NCBI GenBank assembly: GCA_029861675.1
Contig: JAOTYV010000174.1
Coordinates: 1-9,773 of the forward strand
Origin: Alphaproteobacteria bacterium
GTDB lineage: Bacteria; Pseudomonadota; Alphaproteobacteria; UBA8366
Direction: 5' to 3'
Length of the DNA: 9,773 bases
The translations under genes and the position numbers were made by a program. The notes under the pieces were generated by a model. It was not told the origin of the DNA. It saw only the letters and a program-made list of their open reading frames with translations, and searched no databases. Numbering within the stretch: the first letter of the stretch is position 1; each line of letters starts with the position of its first letter. Shown one piece after another: positions 6,880-9,773 of the stretch.

Positions 6880-7121
6880 CGAATGCTCGTAATTGGAGTC
6901 GCGAGCGGATAAAATACAAAAATGCGGTTCAAATCGGGCGTTGCGGATGCGGCGTCAGGGGTCGAATTTTCTGCAAGCAACGCATTTCATTACAGAATTC
7001 TTAATAAATTGCATGCAGATTAAATTGAACCGAAATGGGTAAGGGGCAGAACCAATGTGGGATCTCGCGCCTGGAATATATCGGCGGACGAAAGAGGACG
7101 CTGACAGCGGAAAAATCTGAA

Positions 7122-7625
7122 ATGTCCGTTCCGCACATAAAACGGCCATCCGGGCGTGAGAACGTTCCGGTGCCGGAGAATTGCCACCCGAAAATCCGGG
7201 CACTCATGGATTATTGGCAATCGATCCATCCCGAACCCGGCCGCCTGCCGGGCCGGCAGCATTTCGATCCGGTCGAGATCCCCGAACTGCTGGCGAACCT
7301 CTGGTTGATCGACGTCGCGCGCGACCCGATCAAATTTCGATTCCGGCTGATCGGAACCCTGGTGGTCGACTATGCGGGCGAGGACAATACCGGAAAATGG
7401 CTGCACGAGCGGTGGCCGAATTTCGACGATTCCGGCTATGTGAGCGTTGTCGAGACGCGCCAGCCGAGCTGGGCCCGAGGGCCGTCGCGCTTTCGCCCCG
7501 AAAAAGAATATTATGAGATCGAGCGGGTGCGCCTGCCGCTCGCGGCGGACGGCGAAACCGTCGATATGATTGTGGCCCTGACAGTGTTTTTCGATCGCAA
7601 CGGCGACGAAATCTTCCGCAACTAA
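7122..7625 (+). CDS. PAS_5-type single PAS domain protein
   Basis: This 167-residue protein is a stand-alone PAS-like sensor domain of the type widespread in Alphaproteobacteria (PAS_5). The diagnostic pattern is YWQSIHPEPGRLPGRQHFDP (31-50), then EIPELLANLWLIDV (52-65), then DPIKFRFRLIGTLVVDYAG (68-86) and DNTGKWL (88-94). The C-terminal half has the alternating strands expected of a PAS beta sheet, ending in VDMIVALTVFFD. There is no kinase, cyclase, HTH or membrane segment attached, so any output must come from a partner. The frame is open upstream to an ATG at 7035, but that extension is atypical in composition and lacks a ribosome binding site. The ATG at 7122, with AGCGGAA upstream, gives the usual family length. 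The 242 bases between the lipoprotein gene and this start are AT-rich and probably hold its promoter, which I could not pin down. Confidence 0.85.
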   Translation: MSVPHIKRPSGRENVPVPENCHPKIRALMDYWQSIHPEPGRLPGRQHFDPVEIPELLANLWLIDVARDPIKFRFRLIGTLVVDYAGEDNTGKWLHERWPNFDDSGYVSVVETRQPSWARGPSRFRPEKEYYEIERVRLPLAADGETVDMIVALTVFFDRNGDEIFRN

Positions 7626-7663
7626 GGGTCGCTTGCGGCCCGCGGGATGGACCGGGCGAGGGC

Positions 7664-7692
7664 TTGCAATTTTCCAAAAACTATGTTATAAT
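7664..7692 (+). promoter_or_regulatory. housekeeping-type promoter of the flagellin-like gene
   Basis: TTGCAA (7664-7669) and TATAAT (7687-7692) are separated by exactly 17 bases, a near-consensus sigma-70-class promoter. It sits in an AT-rich dip in GC-rich DNA. Transcription would start near 7699, giving a leader of about 98 nt before the ATG at 7797. No flagellar sigma-28 or sigma-54 pattern was noticed here. Confidence 0.75.
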
Positions 7693-7704
7693 ACAATAGG
7701 TTAG

Positions 7705-7740
7705 TAGGCAAATCTTGCCTAGGAATAGGCAAAATCTGCC
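7705..7740 (+). promoter_or_regulatory. tandem palindromic operator-like repeats downstream of the promoter
   Basis: TAGGCAA-ATC-TTGCCTA (7705-7721) is a perfect 7-bp inverted repeat. A degenerate second copy, TAGGCAAAATCTGCC, spans 7726-7740 and keeps a 4-bp inverted core GGCA/TGCC. The two copies start 21 bases apart, about two helical turns, and lie at roughly +6 to +41 of the predicted transcript. The position fits either a repressor operator or small hairpins in the mRNA leader. A further GC-rich perfect palindrome (GCGCCGCGCGGCGC, 7756-7769) lies between these repeats and the ribosome binding site. Confidence 0.55.
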
Positions 7741-7796
7741 GCTTGCGCAATGCCGGCGCCGCGCGGCGCGGCCGGTCGAACACGGAGCCTATCGGC

Positions 7797-8930
7797 ATGA
7801 ATACCGCCTTCAAGATCGGTGTCTTTGGCATCAAGAGCCGGTTTGCGGAGCTCAACAGCGAGGCGAACAGGGGATTGGTATCGCTGCTGCCGAATGTTTC
7901 CGCGAGCCGCACGTTGCAGACGGCGGCGCGGGCCAATGCGGCGGCGCTGCGCTCAGGGCAGATCGACCGGATCGACCTGAACAGCCTGGATGGCGAGGCG
8001 CGGCTGGCCAAACAGCGGGCAACCGACTATGGCCGGTTGGGCTCCAAGCTCACCCGAACGGTGAAAGCGGTCGAAAAGGCCCGCGAGAAGCTGCTTGAGA
8101 TCAAGGACATCCTCAGCGATATGCGCAAGCAGATCACGCTGGCGCAAAGCGACACGATCGATGATTCGCAAAGGCGGCTCCATGCCAACGAATTCGACCG
8201 CCTGCTGGGCACGCTCAATATCAAGGCGCGCAACGCCGGTTCGGTCGGCAGCAATCTCATCGGCAACAGAATCCGCGACGTGTTCACGCCGGACACCCTG
8301 ACCTACAAGACCAAGCCGAACAGCCCGGTCAACCAGACCGTCAAGGGCATCTACTCCGGCAGCGACTATCAGGTCGTCGATGGAAACGGCACTGTTTTTC
8401 TGCCGGATCTTTACGGTTCGATCCTGCAGGAATTCCCGACAGTCGAAGGCGATTCGGGCGAGCTCGTCTCGGTCGACGATACGGTCGACTTCGATTCCAC
8501 GACCGGCGCGCTGTCGATTACCCGCAACGGCGAAAGCACGCCCTTCCTCACCGGTACGGTGGAGCGCAAGGGTCTCGCCGTGTTGCACTCGTTCCTGTAT
8601 GGCAATTTCACCGATGCCGCGAAACGCGACGAGGCGTTGTCCGACCTGGACGCCGCGTCGTCCAAGCTGCGCTTCAATATTGCCGTTCTCGAAGGGGAAC
8701 TCACCAAGGTCACCGCGCATCGCGACTTCAACAAGAAACTGGTCGCCGACCACAGCGCGCTGGCCGGCAAGGTGGAGCAGCAGGCGCTTACCGCTGACAG
8801 CCGGTCCGGCCTCGTGGCGCAGCGTCAGCAATTGCTGTTCGCCAGCACCTTCCGAAGCACCCTGTCGTTCGATCGCACCGGCGGCGTGTTGGCGTTCGGC
8901 ACGGCGGCGCTGTTCGACTTCAAGATCTGA
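7797..8930 (+). CDS. divergent flagellin-like protein
   Basis: This 377-residue protein is built like the flagellin-like proteins of Alphaproteobacteria. The helical N-terminal part (about 68-156) has a flagellin-type pattern: ALEI-like KLLEIKDILSDMRKQITLA (98-116), a D-x-x-x-R-R-x-L segment and EFDRLLGTL (132-140), ending in a GSNLIG loop (151-156). A strand-rich centre (about 160-258) follows. The helical C-terminal part (about 276-357) shows LSDLDAASSKLRF (281-293), HRDFNKKLV (308-316) and AQRQQLL (341-347), as in flagellin D1/D0 C-terminal helices. The canonical N-terminal D0 sequence (ALN...RLSSG...DDAAG) is not recognisable. A 20-residue tail ending in FDFKI extends past the usual end. 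GGAG nine bases upstream supports the ATG; a TTG start at 7743 is unlikely. It may be a filament, hook-associated or non-flagellar secreted protein. No other flagellar gene is in the window. Confidence 0.7.
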   Translation: MNTAFKIGVFGIKSRFAELNSEANRGLVSLLPNVSASRTLQTAARANAAALRSGQIDRIDLNSLDGEARLAKQRATDYGRLGSKLTRTVKAVEKAREKLLEIKDILSDMRKQITLAQSDTIDDSQRRLHANEFDRLLGTLNIKARNAGSVGSNLIGNRIRDVFTPDTLTYKTKPNSPVNQTVKGIYSGSDYQVVDGNGTVFLPDLYGSILQEFPTVEGDSGELVSVDDTVDFDSTTGALSITRNGESTPFLTGTVERKGLAVLHSFLYGNFTDAAKRDEALSDLDAASSKLRFNIAVLEGELTKVTAHRDFNKKLVADHSALAGKVEQQALTADSRSGLVAQRQQLLFASTFRSTLSFDRTGGVLAFGTAALFDFKI

Positions 8931-8957
8931 GGCCGCGCCGTCTCGACGGCGGAACGC

Positions 8958-9012
8958 TAGACCATTTCTTGCTCAAATAGACTCACGTGAAATGGTCTAT
9001 CTCTATATTTTT
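8958..9012 (+). terminator. possible terminator of the flagellin-like gene
   Basis: The 11-bp stem (8958-8968 with 8989-8999) is followed by an imperfect T-rich tract ending in TTTTT (9008-9012). It begins 28 bases after the stop of the flagellin-like gene. The 20-nt loop and the interrupted T tract make it a non-classical terminator. It lies inside the palindromic element, so the role may be incidental. Confidence 0.35.
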
Positions 9013-9027
9013 ACGCAAATACGCCGC

Positions 9028-9048
9028 CGCGAACCGTTTCGGTTCGCG
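9028..9048 (-). terminator. 9-bp hairpin just beyond the gshB stop
   Basis: CGCGAACCG-TTT-CGGTTCGCG forms a perfect 9-bp stem-loop starting 12 bases downstream of the gshB stop codon. On the minus strand it is followed by GCGGCGTATTTGCG, which has no proper T run, so termination may be weak or the hairpin may instead protect the 3' end of the gshB mRNA. It is part of the palindromic element. Confidence 0.35.
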
Positions 9049-9059
9049 CGGGATTTACT

Positions 9060-9773
9060 CTAGCGCCGGCCGACCCGGGCTTCGATCGCATCCCAGATAT
9101 CCGCCTCGATCTTAATATCGTCGAAGGCGTTGATTTCCTGAATGCCGGTGGGTGACGTGACGTTGATCTCGGTCATGTAGTTGCCGATCACGTCGATGCC
9201 GACGAAGATCAGCCCCTGATCGCGCAGCGCCGGGCCGATCGCCTCGCAGATTTCCAGTTCGCGCTTTGTCAGGTCGGTTTTTCCGCCGCGCCCGCCGACG
9301 TGGAAATTCGCCCGCGCCTCGCCCGCCGCCGGCACCCGGTTGACGCCGCCGACGGGTTTGCCGTCGACCAGGATGATGCGCTTGTCCCCGTTCCGGACCT
9401 CCGGAAGGTAACGCTGCGCGATGATCGGTTCGCGGTACATCAGCGTAAACATTTCCAGCAGCGCGCTCAGATTTTCGTCATCCGGCTGCAGGTGAAACAC
9501 GCCCGCCCCGCCATTGCCGAAAAGCGGCTTCAGGATAATGTCCTGGTGCTCCTCGCGGAACGCCACGATTTCGTCGCGGTCGCTGGTGATCAGGGTGGGC
9601 GGCATCAGTTCGGCGAAATGCGTGACGAACAGTTTTTCGGGCGCATTGCGAACCGAAACCGGATCGTTCACCACGAGCGTACTCGGATGAATATGTTCGA
9701 GCAGATGCGTTGCCGTGATGTAGGCCATGTCGAAGGGCGGATCCTGCCGCATCAGGATCACGTCCATGGTCGC
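9060..9773 (-). CDS. gshB: glutathione synthetase (5' end beyond window)
   Basis: Glutathione synthetase joins gamma-glutamylcysteine and glycine with ATP, the second step of glutathione synthesis, in the cytoplasm. The visible 237 residues correspond to the C-terminal three quarters of the ~315-residue enzyme. The frame is still open at the window edge, so the first ATG seen here (9767) is internal. Conserved signatures include [12 protein letters not shown] near the start, [16 protein letters not shown], the ATP-grasp segment [25 protein letters not shown], the glycine-rich loop [18 protein letters not shown] and the metal/substrate motif [15 protein letters not shown]. The match to E. coli GshB is close throughout the fragment. 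The TAG stop (9062-9060) is inside the right end of the palindromic element. It is convergent with the flagellin-like gene. Confidence 0.97.
   Translation of the reverse strand, partial: ATMDVILMRQDPPFDMAYITATHLLEHIHPSTLVVNDPVSVRNAPEKLFVTHFAELMPPTLITSDRDEIVAFREEHQDIILKPLFGNGGAGVFHLQPDDENLSALLEMFTLMYREPIIAQRYLPEVRNGDKRIILVDGKPVGGVNRVPAAGEARANFHVGGRGGKTDLTKRELEICEAIGPALRDQGLIFVGIDVIGNYMTEINVTSPTGIQEINAFDDIKIEADIWDAIEARVGRR

Larger units (their letters stand above)
8955..9065. repeat. 111-bp palindromic intergenic element with terminal inverted repeats
   Basis: The element is bounded by CGCTAGA (8955-8961) and TCTAGCG (9059-9065), a perfect 7-bp terminal inverted repeat. Inside, TAGACCATTTC (8958-8968) pairs perfectly over 11 bp with GAAATGGTCTA (8989-8999) around a 20-nt loop. 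CGCGAACCG (9028-9036) pairs perfectly over 9 bp with CGGTTCGCG (9040-9048) around TTT. The 5' half is AT-rich, unlike its surroundings. Nested palindromes between convergent genes resemble the interspersed palindromic units (RIME/REP-like) known in alphaproteobacterial genomes; whether this one is repeated elsewhere cannot be seen here. Its right end overlaps the last codons of gshB and contains the stop. The first hairpin, followed on the plus strand by TCTCTATATTTTTA, may terminate the flagellin-like transcript. Confidence 0.6.

Noticed and set aside
7010..7017. TGCATGCA palindrome upstream of the PAS protein
   Set aside because: An 8-base palindrome alone in an AT-rich stretch is expected by chance and has no second copy or adjoining promoter.
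7953..8831. Minus-strand open frame of 292 codons
   Set aside because: It is antisense to the flagellin-like gene and has no ribosome binding site or recognisable domain.

Overview
The window is GC-rich with AT-rich gene borders. Its gene content (a prokaryotic-type gshB, a full-length comM/yifB, a PAS_5-type protein and an alphaproteobacterial-style flagellin-like protein) suggests an alphaproteobacterium, perhaps near Rhodospirillales. That placement is inference from protein style; no rRNA or other phylogenetic marker is present.

Layout. A 3'-truncated alpha/beta hydrolase (minus, 1-318) is divergent from a secreted, nuclease-like SNase-fold protein with a long Pro/Arg-rich tail (plus, 484-1251). 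The 488-base gap up to 1740 is not empty. On the minus strand it holds a 28-codon reading frame (1373-1459) with a Shine-Dalgarno fully complementary to the 16S rRNA tail, followed by an intrinsic terminator (1267-1296). Hairpin-forming leader sequence lies before the next plus-strand gene.

A two-gene plus-strand operon follows: an alkaline-phosphatase-superfamily phosphodiesterase-like protein (1740-3311) and, 18 bases later, a family 2 glycosyltransferase (3330-4352). They probably act together on a surface glycan, glycolipid or phosphorylated sugar, but the substrate cannot be read from sequence. Next is a membrane protein made of two tandem TM2 modules (4468-4875), convergent with the competence-related AAA+ helicase ComM (minus, 4894-6414).

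Three plus-strand genes lie between comM and gshB, both of which are minus-strand. They are a small lipoprotein (6535-6879), a single-PAS-domain protein (7122-7625) and a divergent flagellin-like protein (7797-8930). The last has a near-consensus housekeeping promoter (TTGCAA-17 bp-TATAAT) followed by two 21-bp-spaced copies of a TAGGCAA-type palindromic motif. The window ends with glutathione synthetase (minus, 5' end beyond the window). Its stop codon lies inside a 111-bp palindromic element with 7-bp terminal inverted repeats and two internal hairpins.

Most genes are ordinary chromosomal genes. The parts that seem least described are the tiny minus-strand gene, the flagellin-like orphan with its operator-like repeats, the palindromic element that supplies the gshB stop, and the SNase-like protein lacking an expected catalytic arginine. 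No tRNA, rRNA, CRISPR array, transposase or clear defence system was found.
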